NCBI GenBank assembly: GCA_963708775.1
Contig: CAVPTI010000022.1
Coordinates: 55,172 to 119,171, forward strand
Length of the DNA stretch: 64,000 nucleotides
Source of the DNA: JAGVSR01 sp963708775
Lineage (GTDB): Bacteria > Pseudomonadota > Alphaproteobacteria > Rhizobiales > Hyphomicrobiaceae
Direction of reading: 5' to 3'
Made by a program: the position numbers and the translations under genes. This document shows positions 17,899 through 27,834 of this stretch, in pieces (positions within the stretch are counted from its first letter, which is position 1; each line of letters starts with the position of its first letter). The notes under the pieces were generated by a model. The model did no database searches. It worked only from the letters and a program-made list of their open reading frames with translations, and was not told the DNA's origin.

Positions 17899-19122
17899 TT
17901 AAGAAGATAGACGCAATCCATTCAGTCGGTTGGCTATCTCGGTAAAGGTTTTGCGAAGCTCGGCGCCATCCGTCGCGTTATAGAAGTGCTTTGGCGAGGT
18001 CGCGCAGTACTGCAAGGTGGGCACGACATCGGTTGGCACTTGAAATCCGACGGTAAACACGGTGATGCCCGAGGTCTTCATCTTATCGCAGATGCTCCTC
18101 GCCTGCGCGACGGAGGATCCATTCGCACTTTCATAGGTGCTATTGAACATGCCGTCCGTCATCAGGATCGCGACCTTACGCACCTTCTGCTCGTCATAGG
18201 CGACTGGTTCGCTATCCGCAGGAAAAACCGAAGCCCAGTTTGGTGACAGCAGATAGTAAGCCCATGCTGTGCCGAGATGTCCGGCTGTCATTCCGTTGGC
18301 CTGAAGCGAGTCGATGGCATCATGAAGGGCATCAACATCGTTGGTGAGAGGAACGACCGCCGTCGTCGGGCAGAATGTAGCCTTCCGGTTCAGCATATTG
18401 CCTGCCGGTCCTGCATCGGTGAAGGCCTCTGCTCCCGAGCGCTCGGTCACGCAAGTCGTGTTGCGTCCCGCCTGAGAGCGTCCCCGGCGATCCACACCTA
18501 CGGAAACTGCATTGCTCAAGCTTCCTGCGTTGACTGACGTAGAAAACGGAGCAATCGCGACCTTGTTGTCGTTCGGCTTATCCGCAGGGAGCATAATATC
18601 GACAAGATCGGTGGCCGCAGCCCTCAGATCGGCAATCTTGCTGCCATCCATCGAGCCACTCACGTCAAGCATCATCGATACCTCGACATCCTTGACGTCA
18701 AAGACGGCCGACGATTTGACCTTGACCGTCAAATACTCCTTGCCCATCACGGCCGATATCGTGACAGGAAGCTTGATGTCCGCCACCAGCTGAACACTAT
18801 TAATGACGCGGTCTACTACAACGGTGATGTTCTCAAGGGCTGCGCGCGTATCGTGGTCGGAAAGGTTGGCGGTGAAGTAATCTGTCACCATTGCCGTGAG
18901 TTCTGCATCACTTGGGTTCTCGAGCCGCAGCGCCCTTGCAGCAGCAAGAGCCGCGGCATCAAGGGCGCTTCCAGCCACGGTCGCAGTGCGGAAGCCACGT
19001 GCGCCGTCAATGCTGACACCCATCATGAACAACATGACAAGCATTAGGAGTCCAAACAGGGGCGCGATGGCACCGCCCTGTGCTGCGTAGAACTCGTACG
19101 ACTTCTGACGCGCCAACAACAT
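17899..19122 (-). CDS. TadG-like protein with von Willebrand A domain
   Basis: 407 residues. The N-terminus has a single membrane segment (APLFGLLMLVMLFMMGVSID) of TadE/TadG type, followed by an Ala-rich helix (ALDAAALAAARAL). A vWA domain follows with a MIDAS motif LDVSGSM and later ILMTDGMF, implying metal-dependent protein binding on the outside of the membrane. TadG proteins accompany Flp pilus systems, but no tad/cpa pilus genes are in this window, so it is an orphan here. It lies in the same orientation as the large membrane protein upstream, 236 bases away. Four to six Cys residues in the extracytoplasmic part could form disulfides. Confidence 0.85.
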   Translation of the reverse strand: MLLARQKSYEFYAAQGGAIAPLFGLLMLVMLFMMGVSIDGARGFRTATVAGSALDAAALAAARALRLENPSDAELTAMVTDYFTANLSDHDTRAALENITVVVDRVINSVQLVADIKLPVTISAVMGKEYLTVKVKSSAVFDVKDVEVSMMLDVSGSMDGSKIADLRAAATDLVDIMLPADKPNDNKVAIAPFSTSVNAGSLSNAVSVGVDRRGRSQAGRNTTCVTERSGAEAFTDAGPAGNMLNRKATFCPTTAVVPLTNDVDALHDAIDSLQANGMTAGHLGTAWAYYLLSPNWASVFPADSEPVAYDEQKVRKVAILMTDGMFNSTYESANGSSVAQARSICDKMKTSGITVFTVGFQVPTDVVPTLQYCATSPKHFYNATDGAELRKTFTEIANRLNGLRLSS

Positions 19123-19358
19123 GGGGAAATCCGCTAAAAAATTAGATCCAGCGTGAACCTAATTATCAGCGAGTAAACAGAGTATTGCTTCGGTCGTCTA
19201 AATGCGAGGGTTTGGAACGATTGAAAACATTTCGGTTATTATTTCCCGAACCAAAATTAAAGAACCGTGATCAGTGTAATGGGAACATAACCTTAACCAG
19301 CCGATCGCCACATCCGGCGGAATTGATGAATAAGGGTCCCTTCTAGATCTACTCCAAA

Positions 19359-22300
19359 CTAATTCGGGCGCCGGTGGTCCGGCTCAGGGCGATAATCCCC
19401 GGAATCGGCACTGTCGGCGAAATCTTCGATCAGTAGGGCAACCCGCTGCCAATCCGTGCTCTCGCTCCGACTTATCTTGCTCAATGTCGATTCATGAAAT
19501 TTAAGCCGTTGCAGCAACTGCTGCTCTTTATGGTCGAGATGGCCCTCGCCATTCGCCCGCTCGAGACTATCGATGAGCTTGCACAACGTCTCCTGGTAGC
19601 GGCCACCTTGCTGCAAGAGCAATGCCGGCAAGATAGCCTGTAACTCGAATACTGTGCTGTCGATGAAGTCGCCATTGGACGTGTCATGCTTCAGGGTCTG
19701 GGCCGCACGTTCCAATTCTTCCGACAACTCCTGCAATTCGGAGTTGATGTGCACTCCAATGAGGTTCTGTTGGCAGAGTCGTCCGAGCTGAAGGGCGAGC
19801 GCGTTGGCATGCGGCAGCGCCCCGCTGCGCACGAGATCCCGGTAGGCGGAAGGTGCAATGCCCATGGCCATAAGCAGGCGGTCGCGGATCGCTTTCCGAT
19901 CCCCGTCTGCGCGAGCCGAGGACGCCGCTTGCGCGGTGGGCATATCCTGTATGCCGCTGTCGGTTGACCGGTGTTCCAACGCAGGCCGGTCGGGATTGAG
20001 CGACCCCGCGAACACGGGTGTTTCGCCATGCGGCCCCTTATCCAGACGGTACGCCGTGGACGTAAACAGCGTCCGCGCCCGCAGGCGCGCCAACGTTTGA
20101 TAGAGATCGCGGTGAATGAAGTAATGTGATCCGGTTTCGTCCGCGCGTTGCACCCGCTGATGCACAGAACCCGCATTCAAAACCTGTCGCGTGATGCGCT
20201 TGTCGCTGTCGTCTTGAATCTCACCGAGCTTCATCTCCGCCATGAACCCGTGTTTCTCATTGATCGGGTGCATGTGGCCGAGGACGATATCGATGTTGCG
20301 CGCGATATCCGGCAGCAGCGCCACCGACACGGTCTTCTCCAATTCCGCGAGCGTCGCGTGCTGCGTGTTGGCATGGAAGGCCTTTTTCGAAACGCCGGAC
20401 AGGTACTCGAATAGCTCCGCCCGCACGAGATACCGATCCTCCTCATGATCGTATTCGACCGCATGAATGGTCGTGCCGGCATTGAGCACGCCCAGCACCC
20501 GATCCGCGCTCTGGGGATCGAGCCGGTTGGGCCGCACCTCAGACATGAACCCGCGATCGTTGGTGATAGGTCGCATGGATTGAAGCGTTACGCGGGCCGT
20601 ATCAAAGATATCGGGCAGGAGCGAGTTCTCGATAATGCCCTCAAGCTGCTCGGCTGTCCGCGCCTTACTTGAGGGAACGTCCGACAGAGGCGACCGCACG
20701 GCATTGGCCCCAAAAAGGCCCGACATGAAAATCAAGCTGTCGATCGCGATCGCAACACCGAGCGCGAGGTAGGCCAGCCGATTGCCGTCCTGGAAAGCGT
20801 TGATCGAAACAACGAAGTTATGTGCCTTGTCGTCTCGATTGAGTTCGATAAAGCTGATCTTCGTGCGTAGCTGATCGGTATCGGCAGATGGCAAACCGCT
20901 GTCGGCCAGACAGCGGCGCGAGAAGCCCAGCAAGGCATCAGTGGACGTATTGGCATTAAGCTTCTCGCCACCCACACAAGTAGAAGCAAAAACCTGCGCG
21001 CCGGCATCGAGCGTCAATAGAAGCGAGGCGGCCTCCTGCGCGCGCTTGGGATCGCAATCGATGCCCGCCACGCGCTCTTTCGTCGTCGGGGCTGATGACA
21101 TCGCATTGAGCAACTGTGTGCACTGCTCGCGGACAGCGGTCAGCCCGGCCCCATCCGGCTCTTGGCGAAAGCTGACCCTGGCGGCTTCGAACTCCGGCAA
21201 CACACGTCCTGGATCAACCTTCGGCAGCACTGCAGAGGCCTGCTCCGGCGTGGTCGCCACCGCGATCCGCTGCTGTGCGGTATCCGCCTCGCCCCTCAAC
21301 TTCGCCAGACCGCCATCGATACCGGCCAGTTCCCGCTTGATGGCATCGATGCGCCCGCTGGTCTCGTCGAGGCGCTTTTGGGCGTCCTTCACGCGCTGTT
21401 CGCCGATCTTGTAGTAATCTTGGAGCTTGGCGAGTTCACCCTGCCGCTGGCGGTACATCTGGCCGCGCCCGACCTTGAGAGTACCTTCGACGCCTTTCTC
21501 CTCGGCCATGGCTTCGACGCGCTTGGCATCGACTTCCTTTGCCCGCGCATCCAGATCGCTCTTCTTGGTCTGCACGTCAGCGACAAGAGCCGGCCGCTCG
21601 GCCTCCAGTCGCGCCACCTCTTCCGTCAACGCGGTCTTCTTCATCGCAAGCCCGGATTGGCTGCTCTCAGCTGTCGCAATGCGTTCCTGCTGCTCGGCGA
21701 TCCCGCGCCGACGCTCTTCCATTTGCTCGACGTAATAAGCCTCGATCAGCTTTTCAGCTCCGCGCGATGCGGTGGCAAGCTTGTCGAGTTCGCCTTCATA
21801 CGCGAGCCAGCCTTCGGACTTGAACAGGCTATCGGCCGCTTGTATTCGGCGCATCTCGAGCGTCTGTCCGATATCGGCGATGATCCCCGCAACCTGGTTC
21901 TGCGCTCTGAGTTCGGCCGCCCGCACACGCTCCTCCTTGGGGAAGATTGCGTTGAACCGGCTGTCGAACGAGAAGAAGACCGATGAGGCCATGCAGGCCA
22001 GAAACATCACCCACAGCATCGCATTTTTTACGATGACGCGCGTTGACTGGAGGTACGGCTTGACCATGTCACTGGCCGAATTGAGCGCCACAAGTGCGAC
22101 GACCAGCAGCCCGACAACCATGATGAGAAGACCGTCGCCGGTCTCGACAGGCGACGCCGAGGCGGTTCCTGTGAGCCGGTCACGGAACAAGAACAGTGCA
22201 GCGACCGCTACGAAGAGCATGACGCCGATGACGCCGCCCATCACGGCCTGCACGGAGCGCGGCCTCGAACCGTTATGCGCCGCAGCCTTCTGGCTCATGC

Positions 22301-22679
22301 CCGTCGCAAAGCTCTCGCCGATAAGCCACGCGACAACCAGCATCACGCCTTGAATGCCGAATGTCACCATGAACGACAGGACCGGCTCGTTGGTAAAATT
22401 CCGCATGCCGTCCCACGTGGTCCAGCCGGATGCGAGGGACAGCACGATCCCGGTGGTGCCCAGAACCGCCAGTCGCCAGTTGGTGAAAAAGACGTTCTCG
22501 ATCGCCTTCCAAACGCGAGGCATGATCCGGTAAAGTCCGGCGAGCACCAGCAGCACGGCGACGCCAAGAAAGATCTTGCCCGCCAGGGACTGCAGCGCAG
22601 CCGGATCCTGGAAAAGCGCCGACACGTCAAGCCAGCCCGCGGAATTGGTCGGCGGTGTCGGGAGAGCGTCTGCAGCCAT
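19359..22679 (-). CDS. Very large membrane and coiled-coil protein with a duplicated C-terminal domain, function unknown
   Basis: 1106 residues from the ATG at 22679, preceded by AGGGG; longer starts add a Cys/Arg-rich stretch. The N-terminal third has about six hydrophobic segments (such as IFLGVAVLLVLAGLYRI and GLLIMVVGLLVVALVAL). Residues about 240-500 form a long charged coiled coil (EERRRGIAEQQERIATAE, LDETSGRIDAIKRELAG). A Cys-containing segment and another membrane span near residue 645 follow. Then come two tandem copies of a roughly 85-residue domain (about 675-760 and 783-873) and a helical tail. This architecture suggests an envelope scaffold or signalling protein. No named family is recognised. 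Confidence 0.75.
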   Translation of the reverse strand: MAADALPTPPTNSAGWLDVSALFQDPAALQSLAGKIFLGVAVLLVLAGLYRIMPRVWKAIENVFFTNWRLAVLGTTGIVLSLASGWTTWDGMRNFTNEPVLSFMVTFGIQGVMLVVAWLIGESFATGMSQKAAAHNGSRPRSVQAVMGGVIGVMLFVAVAALFLFRDRLTGTASASPVETGDGLLIMVVGLLVVALVALNSASDMVKPYLQSTRVIVKNAMLWVMFLACMASSVFFSFDSRFNAIFPKEERVRAAELRAQNQVAGIIADIGQTLEMRRIQAADSLFKSEGWLAYEGELDKLATASRGAEKLIEAYYVEQMEERRRGIAEQQERIATAESSQSGLAMKKTALTEEVARLEAERPALVADVQTKKSDLDARAKEVDAKRVEAMAEEKGVEGTLKVGRGQMYRQRQGELAKLQDYYKIGEQRVKDAQKRLDETSGRIDAIKRELAGIDGGLAKLRGEADTAQQRIAVATTPEQASAVLPKVDPGRVLPEFEAARVSFRQEPDGAGLTAVREQCTQLLNAMSSAPTTKERVAGIDCDPKRAQEAASLLLTLDAGAQVFASTCVGGEKLNANTSTDALLGFSRRCLADSGLPSADTDQLRTKISFIELNRDDKAHNFVVSINAFQDGNRLAYLALGVAIAIDSLIFMSGLFGANAVRSPLSDVPSSKARTAEQLEGIIENSLLPDIFDTARVTLQSMRPITNDRGFMSEVRPNRLDPQSADRVLGVLNAGTTIHAVEYDHEEDRYLVRAELFEYLSGVSKKAFHANTQHATLAELEKTVSVALLPDIARNIDIVLGHMHPINEKHGFMAEMKLGEIQDDSDKRITRQVLNAGSVHQRVQRADETGSHYFIHRDLYQTLARLRARTLFTSTAYRLDKGPHGETPVFAGSLNPDRPALEHRSTDSGIQDMPTAQAASSARADGDRKAIRDRLLMAMGIAPSAYRDLVRSGALPHANALALQLGRLCQQNLIGVHINSELQELSEELERAAQTLKHDTSNGDFIDSTVFELQAILPALLLQQGGRYQETLCKLIDSLERANGEGHLDHKEQQLLQRLKFHESTLSKISRSESTDWQRVALLIEDFADSADSGDYRPEPDHRRPN
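20060..20660 (-). repeat. Tandem domain duplication inside the large membrane protein
   Basis: Two protein repeats align clearly: copy 1 LLPDIFDTARVTLQSMRPI..RGFMSEV..VLNAGTTIH and copy 2 LLPDIARNIDIVLGHMHPI..HGFMAEM..VLNAGSVHQ, each followed by an acidic strand and an LFEYL / LYQTL helix. The DNA copies have diverged, so this is an old internal duplication and not a recent one. Confidence 0.8.
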
Positions 22680-22910
22680 ATCGGGAACCCCTGCTGTCCG
22701 GTCGATGCGAAAGGGCCACCGAAAACCCACGTCCTGAGCGCCACTGCCATGAGGACATCTGAGCGTCGCCCCCAACGCACGACTGAAAACGGGGTTGCGT
22801 CTGCGATCCGTCGCGCACCGTTCCAATTCAAGGTCGTACGGCGTCTAAATTGGGGCGCGCGACAAGAGAAGCGAATTAAAGTTTATTCACCCCGGGGTCG
22901 GGGATCGTCC

Positions 22911-23002
22911 ACGCGTCGCTTCCCCCTAACAAGGGAGGTCGGTGCGACCTATGGCAAAGCTGTGCCAGATCGTTATATTATAACTATAACGCGTCGCTTC
23001 CC
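22911..23002. repeat. 14-bp direct repeats flanking the zur operator
   Basis: ACGCGTCGCTTCCC occurs at 22911-22924 and again at 22989-23002, bracketing the Zur box. The 78-base spacing suggests a local duplication or paired regulatory sites. Confidence 0.5.
22972..22984. promoter_or_regulatory. Zur box upstream of zur-znuC-znuB
   Basis: GTTATATTATAAC is a perfect palindrome with 6-bp arms around a single T, matching the AT-rich core of zinc-uptake-regulator operators, and it is followed by a third TATAAC half-site. It ends about 50 bases before the zur start, a position suitable for repression and autoregulation. Confidence 0.75.
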
Positions 23003-23035
23003 GAGGAGGCACGCTGGCGGCCAGAAGGCAAACAC

Positions 23036-23566
23036 ATGAGCGAAACCCAGGCACCTCAGAAGCCCGACGCCAACCTGCGGTCCCCCTTCCCCAATCCTGA
23101 CCAGCAGACGGCCAAGAAAGTCGCCCAGACGGTCGAGCGTGCGGCAAAAGTCTTTGCCGACCGCAATCTGCGCTTCACAAAATTACGTCAGCAGGTTTTT
23201 GAGGAAATCGCCGCCACGCACGCGTCCATCGGTGCATACGAGATCCTGGCCCGCCTGGGAGAAAAGGGCACCAGAGTCGCTCCGATCTCGATCTACCGCG
23301 CTATCGATGCTCTTCTCGACGCGGGCGTGATCCACCGCCTAGAGAGTAAAAACGCCTTCTTTGCCTGCCGCCGCACCGACCACACAAGCAAGGGCAAACG
23401 CCCAATTTTCCTCTCCTGTGAAAAATGCGGTGCCGTCGGCGAGGTCGATGGCCAGCACATCTTCGACCTGATCGGCGAAGCCGCCAAGAGTGCCAAGTTC
23501 ACGCCACGGGTAAAGTTCGTGGAAGTCCAAGGTCTATGTCCGCGCTGCGCCGGCGGCGAAAGCTGA
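23036..23566 (+). CDS. zur: Zinc uptake regulator Zur (Fur family)
   Basis: 176 residues, cytoplasmic repressor that binds DNA when zinc-loaded. The N-terminal winged helix (RFTKLRQQVFEEIAATH, GTRVAPISIYRAIDALLDAG) and C-terminal dimer domain fit Fur/Zur. The structural zinc site is given by CEKCG and CPRC, and the sensing region by CRRTDHTS. Gene order zur-znuC-znuB and a Zur box upstream support Zur over Fur. The first 30 residues are a family-untypical disordered lead. Confidence 0.92.
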   Translation: MSETQAPQKPDANLRSPFPNPDQQTAKKVAQTVERAAKVFADRNLRFTKLRQQVFEEIAATHASIGAYEILARLGEKGTRVAPISIYRAIDALLDAGVIHRLESKNAFFACRRTDHTSKGKRPIFLSCEKCGAVGEVDGQHIFDLIGEAAKSAKFTPRVKFVEVQGLCPRCAGGES

Positions 23567-23594
23567 GCGCCTTGGTCTTGGGGAGTCTGCAAAA

Positions 23595-24482
23595 ATGACC
23601 GGCGTGTCGCCCGCTGAAACCAAAAATCATGCGCAAGCCCATCACGCTGGTCATCCGCATGACCACGAGTCCTGTGACTGCGGCCACGACCACGGATCGG
23701 CCAAGGAGTTCGACACCTCCGCCCTGATCAGTGCACGCGGTCTGACGATGATGCGCGGCGACCGGGTCGTACTTGACCACGTTGATGTCGACATTCATCC
23801 GCGCGAGATCGTGACCCTCATCGGTCCAAATGGCTCCGGCAAGACAACGCTCGTCCGGGCCCTGCTCGGCCTCCAGGACATGACCGGCGGCGAGGTCAGC
23901 CGCATGGAGGACCTGAGGATCGGCTATGTGCCGCAGCGTTTCGATATCGATCGCACGCTGCCGATGACCGTTTCCCGCTTTCTCTCGCTCGGTCATAAGA
24001 GCCACCGTGAAGCCCTTCGCGCACTCCTTGCGGAAGTCGGCGCCGAACGCTGTTTCGATCAGCAGCTGAGCGAAATCTCCGGTGGCGAGCTGCAGCGCGT
24101 CCTGCTCGCCCGCGCACTGGCCGCCAAGCCTGACTTGCTGGTCCTCGATGAACCGGTTCGCGGCGTCGACTATACCGGCGAGGCCGACCTATACGCCCTG
24201 ATCGGCCAGCTGCGCGATAAGCGCGGCATCGGTGTGCTGCTCGTCTCGCACGATCTGCACGTCGTCATGGCCTCGAGTGATCGCGTCCTCTGCCTCAATC
24301 GCCACATCTGCTGCTCAGGCGTACCCGAAACCGTGGCCCAGCATCCGGAGTATATGCGCCTCTTTGGAGCCGAGACCGCCCGCGCGTTCGGCGTCTACCG
24401 CCACCACCACGACCACGCCCACGGCCTCGACGGCCGCGAACTTCCTGTGCCCACCGGCCCGTCGCACGCGGAGACGCTGTGA
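23595..24482 (+). CDS. znuC: Zinc ABC transporter ATP-binding protein ZnuC
   Basis: 295 residues, cytoplasmic ATPase energising zinc import through ZnuB. Walker A GPNGSGKTT near residue 77, signature ISGGELQRVLLARAL and Walker B LLVLDEPVRGVD are intact. Unusually it has His-rich tails at both ends: HHAGHPHDHESCDCGHDHG near residues 16-34 and HHHDHAHGLDG near the C-terminus, which may buffer zinc or give feedback inhibition. Follows zur by 28 bases and overlaps znuB by four. Confidence 0.93.
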   Translation: MTGVSPAETKNHAQAHHAGHPHDHESCDCGHDHGSAKEFDTSALISARGLTMMRGDRVVLDHVDVDIHPREIVTLIGPNGSGKTTLVRALLGLQDMTGGEVSRMEDLRIGYVPQRFDIDRTLPMTVSRFLSLGHKSHREALRALLAEVGAERCFDQQLSEISGGELQRVLLARALAAKPDLLVLDEPVRGVDYTGEADLYALIGQLRDKRGIGVLLVSHDLHVVMASSDRVLCLNRHICCSGVPETVAQHPEYMRLFGAETARAFGVYRHHHDHAHGLDGRELPVPTGPSHAETL

Positions 24483-25267
24483 TCGAGCCGTTTCTTTTGC
24501 GCGCGCTCGCGGCCGGCGTCGGCCTTGCGATCATTGCAGCCCCTCTCGGCGCCGTCCTCGTCTGGAACCGCATGGCCTACTTCGGCGAGACGGTCGCCCA
24601 GGCGAGCCTCGTCGGTGTGGCCCTCGGCTTGCTGCTCAACGTCGATGTCACGGTCAGCGTCATCGTTACCACGCTGGCGGTGGCCGCACTTCTCATCGTC
24701 CTGGGGCGCCAGAAACTCGTGCCTCTGGACGCCATTCTCGGCCTAACCCACCACGGCACGCTGGCCCTTGGCGTCATCGCCACGACGCTGCTCGCCGGCC
24801 CGTCTGTCGATCTGATGGGTTACCTCTTCGGCGACGTCTTCGCCGTAACGGACTCTGATCTCGGGCTCATCTACGGCGGCGGAGCGGTGGTTCTCGCTGT
24901 TATGGCCTGGCTTTGGCAGCCTCTCCTGCGCGTCGCCGTCCACGAGGAACTGGCATCCGCCGAAGGCGTACCAAGCCGCTGGGTCCGCGCCGGATTCATC
25001 GTCGTGCTCGCGCTGACCATTGCCATCGCTATGAAGATCGTCGGTGTTCTGCTCGCAATCGCGTTTCTCATCGTCCCCATCGTCGCGGCACGGCCGTTCG
25101 CCTCGACACCGGAAGGCCTGGTCGTGACCGCAGGCCTGGTCGGCGCGGCCAGTGTCGCCCTGGGGCTCACGCTGTCGGCCCATGCCGATGCACCCGGCGG
25201 TCCCTCGATCGTTCTATGCATGGCGCTCATCGCCGGATTATCTCTCGCAATCTCCGCCCGCCGTTGA
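24479..25267 (+). CDS. znuB: Zinc ABC transporter permease ZnuB
   Basis: 262 residues of the ABC-3 permease family with about eight membrane spans (examples GVGLAIIAAPLGAVLVW and IVGVLLAIAFLIVPIVAA, the latter a family hallmark). It starts at GTG 24479 inside the znuC stop (GTGA overlap), showing translational coupling. It forms the membrane channel for zinc delivered by ZnuA, whose gene is at 42,989-44,014 on the other strand. Confidence 0.92.
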   Translation: MIEPFLLRALAAGVGLAIIAAPLGAVLVWNRMAYFGETVAQASLVGVALGLLLNVDVTVSVIVTTLAVAALLIVLGRQKLVPLDAILGLTHHGTLALGVIATTLLAGPSVDLMGYLFGDVFAVTDSDLGLIYGGGAVVLAVMAWLWQPLLRVAVHEELASAEGVPSRWVRAGFIVVLALTIAIAMKIVGVLLAIAFLIVPIVAARPFASTPEGLVVTAGLVGAASVALGLTLSAHADAPGGPSIVLCMALIAGLSLAISARR

Positions 25268-25361
25268 CCATCCCACTGACTGGCAGTTCACGCGCCGATG
25301 GGCTAGGTAAGTTCAAACTCCCGGCTGATCCGAAGGCCGGCAAGACCAAAAGGCCCTGCTC

Positions 25362-26651
<1,290 letters not shown>

Positions 26652-26673
26652 GCGCCTGACCCGCTAAAACAAA

Positions 26674-26704
26674 AGGCCGGACCTCTGGGCAGAGGGTCCG
26701 GCCT
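26674..26704 (+). terminator. Terminator of ispG
   Basis: A strong GC hairpin, AGGCCGGACC(TCT) pairing with (AGA)GGGTCCGGCCT around a 4-base loop with a one-base bulge, preceded by A-rich and followed by T-containing sequence, 23 bases after the ispG stop. Confidence 0.8.
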
Positions 26705-26835
26705 CGTTTGACCGCTTCGGGGGAGAAGCGGAGGGGCTGTCTCGCGTCAGGGAACGGGGAGATACAATCCCCGCGGGAGAGAGAGGCGAGACGGCAATCG
26801 ACTGGGCAGTCGAAAGGGTGGAACTCAGAACGAAC

Positions 26836-27207
26836 TCAGCACGCGGTGGCGAACGGCAGTTCCGGCTCATCAGCTCGCTCGCCGGCCAAAGGCGCGACGA
26901 CCGGGAACGCGATGATGTTCGTATGCTCCGAAACATCGATGCCGGCGCGGCGCTGACGGAACCAGCGGAGCGACGTGTTCGTCATCACCGCGTCTTCCTT
27001 CACCGGCTGGATCAGGAGTCCATCATCGGACTCGAGATACCGGCCGAGCCAGGCTTCGAGAGTTTCTTCGCTTTCGTCCGAGCGCACGTACCACGTGTTC
27101 TCCAACGGACGCGCCCAGCTTGAGCCGAGGCTCATGATGGCGTGGGCGACGACATGCTTGGAAACGTGGGGCTTCGCGAGATCGTAGGAGATGAGGTAGG
27201 TGCGCAT
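26836..27207 (-). CDS. Cas2-like small protein, orphan (no CRISPR)
   Basis: 123 residues. The N-terminus MRTYLISYDLAKP is a first strand ending in Tyr-Asp typical of the Cas2/VapD/SinR-like ferredoxin fold, followed by a helix, the ENTWYVRSDESEETL strand-helix and DDGLLIQPVKE. The C-terminal 35 residues after SLRWFRQRR are a tail. Related genes are usually annotated as hypothetical. No CRISPR repeats or cas1 are present, so a stand-alone metal-dependent ribonuclease or an inactive relative is possible. The fold assignment is inferred from pattern and not proven. Confidence 0.7.
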   Translation of the reverse strand: MRTYLISYDLAKPHVSKHVVAHAIMSLGSSWARPLENTWYVRSDESEETLEAWLGRYLESDDGLLIQPVKEDAVMTNTSLRWFRQRRAGIDVSEHTNIIAFPVVAPLAGERADEPELPFATAC

Positions 27208-27413
27208 CGGGGGAGCTCCTTGGGCTGGAGGAGATGGTCGAGTTCTATTCTACGGGGAACGCGGGGAGGACTCTATGGCCGTGAACATAGGAAGAACATG
27301 CCGTGAGTCGCGGGCTCCGTCCAGCCGAAGTTCAGCTTTTGTTCTTATTCGATGCGGCGAAATAAATTAGCGTCTCGATTCAATGACTTACACAGTTGTA
27401 TGGTGAGCTTGTA

Positions 27414-27737
27414 TCAACCAAACAAGTTCAGCTGGTCGGCGCTGCGAGTCTTCACAGGAAGCCGTTTGTGATGGCTCGGATCGACGTGTCCGACGAGCTG
27501 TGGATAGCGTGTTGAAAACTCGGCGAGTGCTTTCTCTCTTGAGCGCGGAAAGCGCACGCCTTCCCAAATTTCATAGATCCGGCGCGGGTCGCAATCGTAA
27601 CGCGCGATGAGATCCTTGCGCCTCACACGTAACCACCGCGCGATCCAAATCTCGATGGCGTCTGTCTCGGTGAGCGGCCGGGCGGTGTTGAACACCGGCG
27701 GCGCAGGCTCTGAACGATGGGGGAACGGCAGCGACAT
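27414..27737 (-). CDS. Small basic protein ending in a clamp-binding-like motif
   Basis: 107 residues. A Pro-rich start leads to a helical region (DAIEIWIARWLRVRRKDLIARY) and CDPRRIYEIWEGVRFPRSR, a basic, helix-turn-helix-like stretch suggesting DNA binding. The last residues are ADQLNLFG, matching the beta-sliding-clamp binding pattern QLxLF. There is no signal or membrane segment. Family not recognised; the clamp link is inference. Confidence 0.65.
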   Translation of the reverse strand: MSLPFPHRSEPAPPVFNTARPLTETDAIEIWIARWLRVRRKDLIARYDCDPRRIYEIWEGVRFPRSREKALAEFSTRYPQLVGHVDPSHHKRLPVKTRSADQLNLFG

Positions 27738-27834
27738 CGGATACTCGAACGCTTGACGAACGAAACGGAACGCGATTGATCGCGCTGAACTCCAGCAATC
27801 TTATGACCGCATCCGTGCGGCGAGCGAGAAAAAA

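Noticed and set aside
26836..27737. A CRISPR-Cas remnant around the Cas2-like gene
   Set aside because: No direct-repeat array, no cas1 and no effector gene nearby; the protein belongs to a wider fold family.
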